Of a stretch of 43,992 nt of DNA, positions 8,436-16,036 are shown in pieces (positions within the stretch are counted from its first letter, which is position 1; every line of letters begins with the position of its first letter). Position numbers and translations under genes: made by a program. Under the pieces are notes generated by a model. It saw only the letters and a list, made by a program, of their open reading frames with translations, ran no database searches and was not told where the DNA came from. The DNA is taken from NCBI GenBank assembly GCA_902763905.1, contig CACWUA010000004.1:1-43992 (forward strand). Reading direction: 5' to 3'. This DNA is from an uncultured Pseudomonadota bacterium (GTDB lineage Bacteria > Pseudomonadota > Alphaproteobacteria > RF32 > CAG-239).

Positions 8436-9440
8436 ATGGTAAAGAGTAAATATATAAATTCACTTTTGGCACGAGCCAAGGAAAATATCAAAACAATAGT
8501 TCTGCCTGAGGGTGAAGATGAACGTGTTTTGGAAGCAGCTCATATTGTCAGCGCTGAAGGCGCGGCCAAAATCATTATTTTGGGCGACATCAAACAAATG
8601 AGTGATTATTTTGCACAAAAAGGCTGGAGCACAAAAGATATTGAATTCATAAAACCTGAGGAATCTCCGCGTTTGGCCGAATATACAGAGCTTCTTTATG
8701 AGCTGCGCAAAGAAAAGGGATTATCCCGTGAAGATGCCGCTACCTTGGCTCAGAATTACAACTATTTCGGAACATTGATGATAAAATCAGGTCATGCCGA
8801 CGGAATGGTTTCAGGAGCCAATCACTCCACTGCCGATACAGTGCGTCCTGCTTTGCAGATTATTAAGTCAGCAAAAAAAGGAGCTAACGTTTCTTCTTTT
8901 TTCATCATGTTATCCAATGATGTGCCGTATATTTTTTCCGATTGCGGTGTAATTATCAATCCTACCGACAAAGAATTGGCGGATATTGCGCTTAATGCCG
9001 CGCAAACCGCAATTTTATTCGGAATTGAACCGAATGTGGCGATGCTGTCTTTCTCAACCAAAGGTTCAGGCAAAGGAGACGAAGTTGATAAAGTAATACG
9101 CGCCACCAAAATGGCGCAGGAAGCTCTGCTGACCGATGAATATAAAAATTTGGGCATTAAGATTGACGGTGAATTGCAGGCTGATGCCGCGTTAAACAGT
9201 GCCGTGGCTGCCAAAAAAGCACCGGACAGCGAAGTTGCCGGCAAGGCTAATGTATTGATTTTTCCTAATCTGGAAGCAGGCAATATCTGCTACAAAATGC
9301 TACAACGTTTGGGCGGATGTGAGGCTTACGGTCCGATTTTGCAAGGACTGAATGCACCTATTAATGATTTGTCGCGCGGTTGTTTTGCCGAAGATGTGGT
9401 CGGTGCAATCGCCATAACTTGTATTCAAGCAACAAAATAA
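8436..9440 (+). CDS. pta: Phosphate acetyltransferase
   Basis: A 334-residue enzyme of the short (catalytic-domain-only) Pta class, converting acetyl-CoA and phosphate to acetyl phosphate. Diagnostic segments are I-V-L-P-E-G-E-D-E-R-V-L-E-A-A near 21-35, D-G-M-V-S-G-A-N-H-S-T-A-D-T-V-R-P-A near 119-136, and the C-terminal N-V-L-I-F-P-N-L-E-A-G-N. The long regulatory N-terminal half of the E. coli enzyme is absent, as is common in alphaproteobacteria. AAAGGA precedes the ATG. ackA follows after 12 bases, giving the full acetate/ATP branch. Confidence 0.96.
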   Translation: MVKSKYINSLLARAKENIKTIVLPEGEDERVLEAAHIVSAEGAAKIIILGDIKQMSDYFAQKGWSTKDIEFIKPEESPRLAEYTELLYELRKEKGLSREDAATLAQNYNYFGTLMIKSGHADGMVSGANHSTADTVRPALQIIKSAKKGANVSSFFIMLSNDVPYIFSDCGVIINPTDKELADIALNAAQTAILFGIEPNVAMLSFSTKGSGKGDEVDKVIRATKMAQEALLTDEYKNLGIKIDGELQADAALNSAVAAKKAPDSEVAGKANVLIFPNLEAGNICYKMLQRLGGCEAYGPILQGLNAPINDLSRGCFAEDVVGAIAITCIQATK

Positions 9441-9452
9441 GGAACTTTACTC

Positions 9453-10640
9453 ATGAAAAAAATTCTTGTAATCAATTGCGGTTCTTCTTCATTAAAATTT
9501 CAGCTTTATAATGTGGAAGGCGAAGACTATAATGTAGTATCCAAAGGTATCGCTGAGCGTATCGGTGCCGAAAATTCAGTTATTAAAATTCAGTACGGCG
9601 ATTCGCCTAAACAGCAACATCAGATTGCGATGCCTACGCACTCAGAAGCAATTCGCAGCGTTTTTAATCTGCTTTTAAACGGAGCCTTAAAATCTATGGA
9701 TGAATTAAGTGCTGTCGGACATCGTGTGGTTCAAGGCGGTGATATTTTTAAGGAATCCGTACTGATAACCGATGAGGTTGTTGCTAAAATAGCCGAACTC
9801 TCCGATTTGGCACCGCTGCATAATCCGGCACACGTTTTAGGCATAAAAGCTGTTAAGGAAGCATTACCGAATATTCCGCAAGTGGCTGTTTTTGACACAT
9901 CATTTCATCAGACCATGAAGCCGGAAGCATACCGCTATGCTATTCCGGAAGATCAGTACGTACGCAACAAAATCCGTCGCTACGGTTTTCATGGTACTTC
10001 ACATAAATTTGTGGCTGAAGAATGCGCTAAATTAATTGGTAAAAAAGGTAAAATTATCACCTGCCATTTGGGTAATGGGGCATCTATTTCCGCTATCGAC
10101 AACGGTAAATGTGTTGATACCTCCATGGGATTTACACCGCTTGCCGGCACCATTATGGGTACGCGTTCAGGTGATATTGATCCGTACATTCCTCTTTATA
10201 TTATGAAAAAAGATGGACTGAGTGTTGATGAAGTCAATGATATGCTTAATAAGCAGAGCGGTATGTTGGCTTTGTGCGGTCTCTCCGATAACCGTGATGT
10301 CGAAAACGGTATTTTTGAAGGCGATGCAAAATGTATATTGGCGACTGATTGCTATGTTCACTCTCTGTTGAAAATCATCGGCGGTTATATTGCCGTGTTG
10401 GGTGGAGTTGATGCCATTGTGTTTACAGCCGGCGTCGGCGAAAACGGCTGGGTTTTGCGCAAACAACTGATTGAGCGTTTGAGCTATCTCGGCATTAAAC
10501 TCGATGAGAAAAACAACCGTGTTCGCGGTGAAACAATTATGATTTCAACACCGGATTCAAAGGTTAAGGTTTATATCATCCCGACTGACGAAGAGTCCGT
10601 AATTGCCCACGATACGGTTCGTTTGGCTAAGTTGCAATAA
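9453..10640 (+). CDS. ackA: Acetate kinase
   Basis: A 395-residue acetate kinase of normal length that makes ATP from acetyl phosphate. Motifs in order: V-I-N-C-G-S-S-S-L-K-F near 5-15, G-H-R-V-V-Q-G-G near 89-96, L-H-N-P-A-H, V-F-D-T-S-F-H-Q-T-M near 147-156, Y-G-F-H-G-T-S-H, C-H-L-G-N-G-A-S-I near 205-213, G-T-R-S-G-D-I-D-P, and F-T-A-G-V-G-E-N. It forms an operon with pta, closed by a hairpin shared with the convergent ROK gene. Together they imply acetate production with substrate-level phosphorylation, or reversible acetate assimilation. Confidence 0.97.
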   Translation: MKKILVINCGSSSLKFQLYNVEGEDYNVVSKGIAERIGAENSVIKIQYGDSPKQQHQIAMPTHSEAIRSVFNLLLNGALKSMDELSAVGHRVVQGGDIFKESVLITDEVVAKIAELSDLAPLHNPAHVLGIKAVKEALPNIPQVAVFDTSFHQTMKPEAYRYAIPEDQYVRNKIRRYGFHGTSHKFVAEECAKLIGKKGKIITCHLGNGASISAIDNGKCVDTSMGFTPLAGTIMGTRSGDIDPYIPLYIMKKDGLSVDEVNDMLNKQSGMLALCGLSDNRDVENGIFEGDAKCILATDCYVHSLLKIIGGYIAVLGGVDAIVFTAGVGENGWVLRKQLIERLSYLGIKLDEKNNRVRGETIMISTPDSKVKVYIIPTDEESVIAHDTVRLAKLQ

Positions 10641-10665
10641 CTCTTGCCGATGCTCTTAATCAATA

Positions 10666-10687
10666 AGCCCCGAGAACTTTCGGGGCT
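10666..10687. terminator. Hairpin terminator between ackA and the convergent ROK gene
   Basis: AGCCCCGA (10666-10673) pairs with TCGGGGCT (10680-10687) across a 6-base loop. The plus-strand tail is CATTTTATTG and the minus-strand tail TTATTGATT, so it may serve both genes. Confidence 0.75.
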
Positions 10688-10691
10688 CATT

Positions 10692-11489
10692 TTATTGCAA
10701 ACTTTCCGCGCATAACAAGGCCGCACCGATAATGCCGGCATCGGTACCGCAGATTGCAGGTTTGACGTCGGCCGGATTATGCGGTTGCAACAGTGCCAAG
10801 GTAGTCGCAACTTTAGCGTAATCTACAATTTTGGAAAGACTGCCGGAAAGCACAAAAATTTCGGTATCCAACAGAGCGTTCAACAGCTTAAGTCCGGCAA
10901 CCAGATTTTCTTCCCATTCATAGTATGCCGCACGTGCCGCCGCATCTCCTTGTTGCGCCGCCGCATGTATTGCAAAGCAATCGGTTTGTGTGGCGCCGTG
11001 TTCCGCTGCCAAGCGTTTTAAATCGCGACCGGAAAACGGAAAACTGAATTCGCCGGTAGCACCGCATTTGCCGTGCAAAATTCTGCCGTCGCAAATCAAT
11101 CCGCAGCCGGTATCGGTGCCGAGAGTCAGCATAATACCGTTTTTAACTCCGCGTAAATTGCCGATTTTATATTCCGCATACATTGCCGCATTGGCATCAT
11201 TCTCAATAATGTACGGAGCTTTGAATATTGCGGACCAATTAATATTTTCATATCCTTTAGGTAAATTGTTGGGTTTACTTTGCAGTTTGTTTTTAAACAC
11301 CACTCCGGCAGTGGCAAGCGCACAAGCATCATATTTATACTGCGTAGTTGCATTTTGTAAAATTTGCTCAATTCCATCTGATGTTTGCGGTGTCGGTTGT
11401 GTAACAACTTCGGTTTGCAAAGTTCCTTTGGCATCAACCAAAGCATAAGCTATTTTGCTGCCGCCGATATCAAAAGACAATACAGACAT
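10692..11489 (-). CDS. ROK-family sugar kinase-like protein, no zinc motif
   Basis: A 265-residue ASKHA-fold protein. Phosphate motif 1 is F-D-I-G-G-S-K-I-A-Y near 5-14, the catalytic aspartate lies in I-E-N-D-A-N-A-A near 92-99, and phosphate motif 2 is L-T-L-G-T-D-T-G-C-G near 118-127, all as in ROK glucokinases and N-acetylmannosamine kinases. The C-x-C-G-x-x-G-C-x-E zinc site of typical ROK kinases is absent; the region reads G-K-C-G-A-T-G-E-F-S-F. The substrate is probably a hexose or amino sugar but cannot be assigned. It stands alone, convergent with ackA. Confidence 0.8.
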   Translation of the reverse strand: MSVLSFDIGGSKIAYALVDAKGTLQTEVVTQPTPQTSDGIEQILQNATTQYKYDACALATAGVVFKNKLQSKPNNLPKGYENINWSAIFKAPYIIENDANAAMYAEYKIGNLRGVKNGIMLTLGTDTGCGLICDGRILHGKCGATGEFSFPFSGRDLKRLAAEHGATQTDCFAIHAAAQQGDAAARAAYYEWEENLVAGLKLLNALLDTEIFVLSGSLSKIVDYAKVATTLALLQPHNPADVKPAICGTDAGIIGAALLCAESLQ

Positions 11490-11533
11490 TTTACCACTCC
11501 TGTTATGTTTTATTATATACCTTCATTAAATAA

Positions 11534-11568
11534 AAAAAATAGTTTGCCGTCAAGACAAACTATTTTTT
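11534..11568 (-). terminator. Intrinsic terminator of the orphan 115-residue ORF
   Basis: AAATAGTTTG and CAAACTATTT pair across a nine-base loop. On the minus strand the hairpin is followed by a run of about eight T, directly after the stop at 11571. Confidence 0.8.
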
Positions 11569-11570
11569 TG

Positions 11571-11918
11571 TTAGTGCTTTACTACTTGCAGCTCACCATT
11601 AAAATAGCGAACATCATAACAGAAAATACGTGACCACTCAGAGCTGAACGGAACAAACAGACTGACACCGTACTCGAAATCATAGGGCTCCAGAATCCAT
11701 CCGGTAGTCAAGACCAGATAACCAAGGACAGAAGCATCCTCTTTTTTGAGGATTTTCCAACCGGCGCAGACCGTACCGATTCCAAACACGCCGGGGATAC
11801 AGACTACTTCTGTTCCAAAGCGCAGAGCGGCGCGGTTGTTAACCTTCTCGACTATCAGGAGATCCTGGTTTACCTCCACATCCATACCTGACATGGTAAC
11901 AAACTCTACTTTATTCAT
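11571..11918 (-). CDS. Hypothetical protein behind an attenuator-like leader
   Basis: About 115 residues from ATG at 11918; I do not recognise it. It has no signal peptide and is rich in Val, Phe, Tyr and Cys, with hydrophobic stretches (T-E-V-V-C-I-P-G-V-F-G-I-G-T-V-C-A-G-W and L-G-Y-L-V-L-T-T-G-W-I-L) that could be beta strands of a small globular domain. A longer frame starting at TTG 11972 would begin inside a terminator hairpin and is less likely. No clear Shine-Dalgarno precedes 11918; ATG 11894 is an alternative. It is monocistronic, with its own terminator and a roughly 250-base structured leader. Confidence 0.6.
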   Translation of the reverse strand: MNKVEFVTMSGMDVEVNQDLLIVEKVNNRAALRFGTEVVCIPGVFGIGTVCAGWKILKKEDASVLGYLVLTTGWILEPYDFEYGVSLFVPFSSEWSRIFCYDVRYFNGELQVVKH

Positions 11919-11945
11919 ATATATAATAATTTTGGTGAATTTTTC

Positions 11946-11990
11946 CGAAAAAGAGCACGGATACCTTTCCAATCAGAATATCGGTGCTCT
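11946..11990 (-). terminator. Attenuator-type hairpin upstream of the orphan ORF
   Basis: On the minus strand AGAGCAC (11990-11984) plus GATA (after one mismatch) pairs with TATC and GTGCTCT (11958-11952), then TTTTT (11952-11948). It lies 28 bases before the ATG at 11918, so transcription from upstream must read through it to express the ORF. Confidence 0.75.
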
Positions 11991-12217
11991 CACATATAAC
12001 CTTTGTCTCGGCAACTACTGTGTAAAACAGTAACACTGTTTCCCATTATGCTTCATATAAAATTATAACAAGGTGGTTTTCGTTGCCCCATAAAGGTTAC
12101 CCTTAATGTCAAAGAACGCTTGTCAAAGACATTGCATAATCTATATAAGAATAATGCATAACACATTATGCCGTATACACCGTTTTTAAATAAATTGCAA
12201 GTGTTTTGTTTTGTCAA
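11991..12217 (-). ncRNA. Candidate structured leader RNA (unclassified)
   Basis: Two promoter-like pairs read leftward: TTGACA 12217-12212 with TTTATT 12194-12189, and TTGCAA 12200-12195 with TATACG 12177-12172, both with 17-base spacers. The transcript can form a nested rod: TAACCTTT (12099-12092) with AAAGGTTA (12004-11997), and inside it GGCAAC (12087-12082) with GTTGCC (12015-12010), capped by the hairpin 12025-12041 (AAACAGT/ACTGTTT). A terminator hairpin follows. I do not recognise a known riboswitch class. It could also be a short stand-alone RNA. Confidence 0.45.
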
Positions 12218-12224
12218 ATAGAAC

Positions 12225-12250
12225 AAAACCGCCGATTTAGTACGGCGGCT
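12225..12250 (-). terminator. Terminator after the prepilin-like genes
   Basis: CCGCCG (12248-12243 on minus) pairs with CGGCGG (12234-12229) across 8 bases and is followed by TTTTGTT. It lies 28 bases past the stop at 12278. Confidence 0.8.
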
Positions 12251-12277
12251 TTCAGAATGTTTATTAGCAGCGGCTTC

Positions 12278-12817
12278 TTAACGAAATGCCAGATATAGAG
12301 TTTTTCCATCTGCACAAGTAGAAGCGGCTGTTCCCAAATCGATGCTGCCGCCGACAGAAGCATCCTTGGAGAACGCTATACCGGAAAAACCATTGGTTGA
12401 CATGGTTCCCCACTGCCCGTTGGCAATGCCCATACAAATTTCTTCACTTACTTTGGCTATTTCCAAAACATAATATTTGACAGCACTTTTTTCCATTACG
12501 AGCACTTTCATCTCAATATCTTCATCGTCAATGAATTTTGAACCGGATTCATTCCATTCCAAATCTGTCGGATACGCTTTTGCCTCGTAAAGATATTTGG
12601 TCATATCTGTTCCGGTTTTATTATCATAAATATACTCTCTAAACACAACGCGGGCGCGGTGTGCCAAATCGCTGACTTCGTCAATTACTTTGTTAATTTT
12701 GTTTTCACTCACGGTTTTGCTGACTAAACTGAAACCTCCTACTGTCAAAATACCTATAATCGACAATACGCCGAGCATTTCTATCATTGAACGACCATTC
12801 TGCAAATCCTTTTTCAT
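12278..12817 (-). CDS. Prepilin-like exported protein (second of tandem pair)
   Basis: About 179 residues from ATG 12817, preceded by AAGGAAAT. The N-terminus has a short leader ending Q-N-G, then R-S-M-I-E-M-L-G-V-L-S-I-I-G-I-L-T-V-G-G, the type IV prepilin arrangement with cleavage after Gly and Glu at position 5 of the mature chain, although residue +1 is Arg rather than Phe/Met. The C-terminal domain has a Cys pair and motifs shared with the upstream neighbour: C-M-G-I-A-N-G-Q-W-G, G-F-S-G-I-A-F and T-A-A-S-T-C-A-D-G-K-T-L-Y-L-A-F-R. It is a likely pseudopilin or minor pilin. A longer frame from 12892 is rejected because it runs back into the upstream gene. Confidence 0.78.
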   Translation of the reverse strand: MKKDLQNGRSMIEMLGVLSIIGILTVGGFSLVSKTVSENKINKVIDEVSDLAHRARVVFREYIYDNKTGTDMTKYLYEAKAYPTDLEWNESGSKFIDDEDIEMKVLVMEKSAVKYYVLEIAKVSEEICMGIANGQWGTMSTNGFSGIAFSKDASVGGSIDLGTAASTCADGKTLYLAFR

Positions 12818-12848
12818 TTTATTTCCTTTCTTTATTTTGAAAATCCGA

Positions 12849-13415
12849 TTATTTACACGCTCTGAATCCCAAATATAGTGTCGCATTGTCAACGCAACCG
12901 GTGGCAGCTGTTCCCGGATCCATTCGCGGATAATTAGCCAACATAACTGAAAAATCGTTCACGTTTGTAAATGTTGCACCGATAAAACCGTTACCGTTGG
13001 TTGCGCCCCAGTTGGACGAGGCCAGATTAACACAAGTGTCATCACTCATATTGCTTATTTTTACGACAAAATGCGGGTGCATACTCTCATCTGTACCGCT
13101 ACCGGCCGCCACATACGGCATTTCAACATCTAAATCCGATGACAGTGTAAACTTTCCGCTGCCATACTCTATACCGCTCGGATAAGCTTCGGAACGATAC
13201 AGAAAATTAGCGTAGTTTCCATATTCGGTATCATATTGGCATGACATTTTTTTAGCACTGTCAATCAATTGTGAAACTTCCGAAACATCTTGTGTTATTT
13301 CCTGTTGCCGACGGGCCTTGCCGACAATCATCAATCCTCCGACGCTGAGAACTCCGATAATTCCCAACACGCCAAGCATTTCTATCATTGAACGACCTTC
13401 TTGATTTGTATGCAT
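12849..13415 (-). CDS. Prepilin-like exported protein (first of tandem pair)
   Basis: A 188-residue protein with a seven-residue leader ending E-G, then R-S-M-I-E-M-L-G-V-L-G-I-I-G-V-L-S-V-G-G, a class III (prepilin-peptidase type) signal with the conserved Glu at +5. The C-terminal part carries N-F-L-Y-R-S-E-A-Y-P-S-G-I-E-Y, C-V-N-L-A-S-S-N-W-G, G-F-I-G-A-T-F and D-P-G-T-A-A-T-G-C-V-D-N-A-T-L-Y-L-G-F-R, matching the downstream paralogue. AAAGGAGAAAA precedes the ATG. No pilus ATPase, platform protein or prepilin peptidase is in the window, so assembly machinery must be elsewhere. The two genes lie 31 bases apart. Confidence 0.8.
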   Translation of the reverse strand: MHTNQEGRSMIEMLGVLGIIGVLSVGGLMIVGKARRQQEITQDVSEVSQLIDSAKKMSCQYDTEYGNYANFLYRSEAYPSGIEYGSGKFTLSSDLDVEMPYVAAGSGTDESMHPHFVVKISNMSDDTCVNLASSNWGATNGNGFIGATFTNVNDFSVMLANYPRMDPGTAATGCVDNATLYLGFRACK

Positions 13416-13444
13416 TGTTTTCTCCTTTGCCCTTTGTATTGCAC

Positions 13445-13484
13445 AAAAGCGAAGAATCTATGGATATACCGACGGATTCTTCGC
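13445..13484 (-). terminator. Terminator after the large Cys-rich protein gene
   Basis: GCGAAGAATC (minus 13484-13475) pairs perfectly over 10 bp with GATTCTTCGC (13458-13449), followed by TTTTGTG on the minus strand. It separates this gene from the prepilin-like pair. Confidence 0.8.
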
Positions 13485-13506
13485 TCTCGCGCGGAAATAC
13501 CTTTCG

Positions 13507-16026
13507 TTATTTTCTTTCTTTGACCGGCATTACTTCCGGAGCTTGTTGAATAATCTGAATCTGTTGAGTTACAGGTTTATAAATCGTCTGTTGCCACGGG
13601 CTTTCTTCAACATATTCTTGACCGCATATACTTATGCCTAAACTGCGCAATGCTGTTTCGGTCGGTACATAAACGTCCATACCGTCATCGGTTTTGATGC
13701 CAGAATGAGCCATACCGCTTACAGTGCAGTCTTTATAGAACAATGCTCCGCCGACAGTTACGTTTTGAATAAAGGTATCAGCCAAGATTTCCGCACCTTT
13801 TTCTTCGGTATAGCGGTATCCTTCGATTTTTGCACTGTTTTCCAGATAATCTTCACCGTCATTGAAATTATCTACGTTCAACACACCTAAAGTCAGGAAA
13901 CCGTTACGTCCTACTTCCGGCAAATCCAAATTAAGTGCCAAAGGTGTATATTCCGTACTTTTATCCAGCATAATCAATGCCGTATTTTTACTCGGATTGA
14001 TTCTGACCGCACGCCCGCTCATTTCGGTATTACGAACTGTTTTAATTTGATAGCTGTTATTGCTGCGATCTATCAAATCGCCGGAAGTTAGAACTAAGCG
14101 ATCGGATATCAGCAAACCCGCTCCTTTGCGGCCGTTTGGACTAACAATTTGCACCACAGAAGAACGCAAACGATACATTGTTTCCGGTGTCAATTCTTTA
14201 CAAGGATTACTGGCCATAACACAAAGTGTATCCAATGCTGAGGTATCCCCTGTGTCTACCCAAGTGTCATCAACTATTTTGCAAGTGCTGCTTTCTACAA
14301 ATTCTCCAGCCGCATTATAGCATGTATCAACCGTTTTAATCTCCACCGGCTGAACAATAACGCCGCCGGTTTCGCACGGAGCCGGAACCTGAATTCCCTC
14401 CACAACTTTGTAGCACGGCTGATCCGGAAGCGGAACTGTTTCGACGACTGCAGGTGTTTGGCAACTTGGAGCCGTACAAACACTGCATTCGGCCTGACAT
14501 TTGCTCGCATCAAAATTCGGACTGCCGATTTCACATGTCTTAGCACAATCATATTCTTTGCGATAACCGCATTTAATCGGGTTTAAGGCACGTTCTTCTT
14601 CAATCAAAGCCCAACGTTGCGCCGACATGGTTTGATCAGGTACACGTTGCATCAACTGATCTTCAAAGCCGGTCATAGCACGCAAATTGGAAGCGGCATC
14701 GGCAAATGCACGCTCAATCAGCTTGTTTTCACCATCTTTTTCTCCGTCGTAAAGCTCGCCGTAACCGGTACTTTCACCTTTCCATAATACATTATTCTTA
14801 GTCAAATCCATTAAACGCCATGTAACCGTGATTTCGGAAGTTCCGCTACGTTCATTTTTCTTTTCCGCTTTATTCCAATCATATTCATCACAAACATTCA
14901 TAAAGTAGTCGGTTATTTCCGCTGTCAAAACGTATTCCGGCAACTCGGTCGGAAGAACTTGCAGACACAAATCTTTCGGAGCCGGCAAAACTTTATAACA
15001 ATCACCGACAGCTTCTTCAAATGCTGCTTGGAAGTTGATGTTTCTTTCCATAATACGACCGCTGTTCAAGCGCGCTTCTTTATTATAACGGCGGCAACCG
15101 AAAATACGGAAACGATAGTTACCTATGCGGCTGGTATATGGTCCATCCTTACCTTTTTTCTTGATTCTGAAATCAACGTGATCCAATGCAATCGGAGCCA
15201 TTTGGCAACAGCTGCGCTGCATTGCCTCATAAATTACCGGAGTATACGGCACATAATTGCGCAACTCTAAGTGTTGTTCGGCCTGACGTGCCGCGCATCT
15301 GTTGCAAGTACCCGGAACTTTTATGTTATTATCGGTACAACTGCTGCATTCACCTCCCGGAAACAAGCTTCCGTCTTTATCCGGCGACGGAACGCGATTA
15401 CAATCACCGTCCGGAGCGTCACAAGGAATACCTGTATAAACAAAAGGCGTTTCTTGGTACATCTGCGGTTGCAGTTGAGGTTGCGGCTGTGCTTGAGGTA
15501 ACGGTTGAGGTTTATCGCCATCGGTACAATTACTGCATTCGCCGCCAGGGAACAAACTACCATCTTTATCTGCCGGAGGAACACGGTTGCATTCACCGTC
15601 TGGTGCATTGCATGGTTTATCGGAGCGGACAACCGGTGCCGGTGCAGCTACTGCCAGTGGTGCAGATTCAACCGCCTGTGGAACAATCATTGCACAGTCA
15701 TGCTGTGGACTGGTGCAAGGTATTTCTTGCACGGCAACCGGATGCCGCGCTTCCGTTTTAATCGCTTCTTCCACGTAAACCGTCTTAACTACAACAGGCT
15801 GCGGTTCTTCCACCACTTTTTGCACCTGTCTAATTTCAACCGGCTTGATTTCTTCTTTTATATATATAGGTTGCGGAGCAGCCACAATCGGCTCCGGAGC
15901 CATAACCGCCGGCGGTGTATAGCCGCGCACCTCTATATCGGCATCGGCAACCGCCATGCCGGCAACGGCCGTACTCATAGTCAGGACGGCTGTTAACGCG
16001 TATAATGCTTTTTTATTTTGTTTCAT
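13507..16026 (-). CDS. Large exported Cys-rich protein with a degenerate trypsin-like domain
   Basis: About 839 residues from ATG 16026 (AGGAG upstream). Parts: signal peptide (to about 27), a Pro/Val/Glu-rich linker (28-135), two near-identical Cys repeats (about 138-169 and 201-232) containing C-N-R-V-P, D-K-D-G-S-L-F-P-G-G-E-C-S and C-T-D, a middle alpha/beta domain (about 270-500) resembling small lipoprotein-type folds, a second Cys-rich part (500-610), and from about 620 a chymotrypsin-fold domain. In that domain the positions expected for the triad read T-S-G-D (instead of T-x-A-H), K-N-T-A-L (instead of D-I-A-L) and V-T-V-G-G (instead of G-x-S-G-G), so it is probably not a protease. 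It starts 10 bases after comM. Likely a surface or periplasmic binding/structural protein; exact role unknown. Confidence 0.75.
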   Translation of the reverse strand: MKQNKKALYALTAVLTMSTAVAGMAVADADIEVRGYTPPAVMAPEPIVAAPQPIYIKEEIKPVEIRQVQKVVEEPQPVVVKTVYVEEAIKTEARHPVAVQEIPCTSPQHDCAMIVPQAVESAPLAVAAPAPVVRSDKPCNAPDGECNRVPPADKDGSLFPGGECSNCTDGDKPQPLPQAQPQPQLQPQMYQETPFVYTGIPCDAPDGDCNRVPSPDKDGSLFPGGECSSCTDNNIKVPGTCNRCAARQAEQHLELRNYVPYTPVIYEAMQRSCCQMAPIALDHVDFRIKKKGKDGPYTSRIGNYRFRIFGCRRYNKEARLNSGRIMERNINFQAAFEEAVGDCYKVLPAPKDLCLQVLPTELPEYVLTAEITDYFMNVCDEYDWNKAEKKNERSGTSEITVTWRLMDLTKNNVLWKGESTGYGELYDGEKDGENKLIERAFADAASNLRAMTGFEDQLMQRVPDQTMSAQRWALIEEERALNPIKCGYRKEYDCAKTCEIGSPNFDASKCQAECSVCTAPSCQTPAVVETVPLPDQPCYKVVEGIQVPAPCETGGVIVQPVEIKTVDTCYNAAGEFVESSTCKIVDDTWVDTGDTSALDTLCVMASNPCKELTPETMYRLRSSVVQIVSPNGRKGAGLLISDRLVLTSGDLIDRSNNSYQIKTVRNTEMSGRAVRINPSKNTALIMLDKSTEYTPLALNLDLPEVGRNGFLTLGVLNVDNFNDGEDYLENSAKIEGYRYTEEKGAEILADTFIQNVTVGGALFYKDCTVSGMAHSGIKTDDGMDVYVPTETALRSLGISICGQEYVEESPWQQTIYKPVTQQIQIIQQAPEVMPVKERK

Positions 16027-16036
16027 CTGTTTTCTC

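Noticed and set aside
11919-11972. Longer N-terminus (TTG 11972) of the orphan ORF
   Set aside because: It would begin inside the attenuator hairpin and encode its 3' arm; ATG 11918 lies just beyond the terminator.
15186-15996. Long plus-strand frames opposite the Cys-rich protein gene
   Set aside because: They are shadows created by the biased codon use of the minus-strand gene, rich in His, Tyr, Arg and Cys, without start signals.
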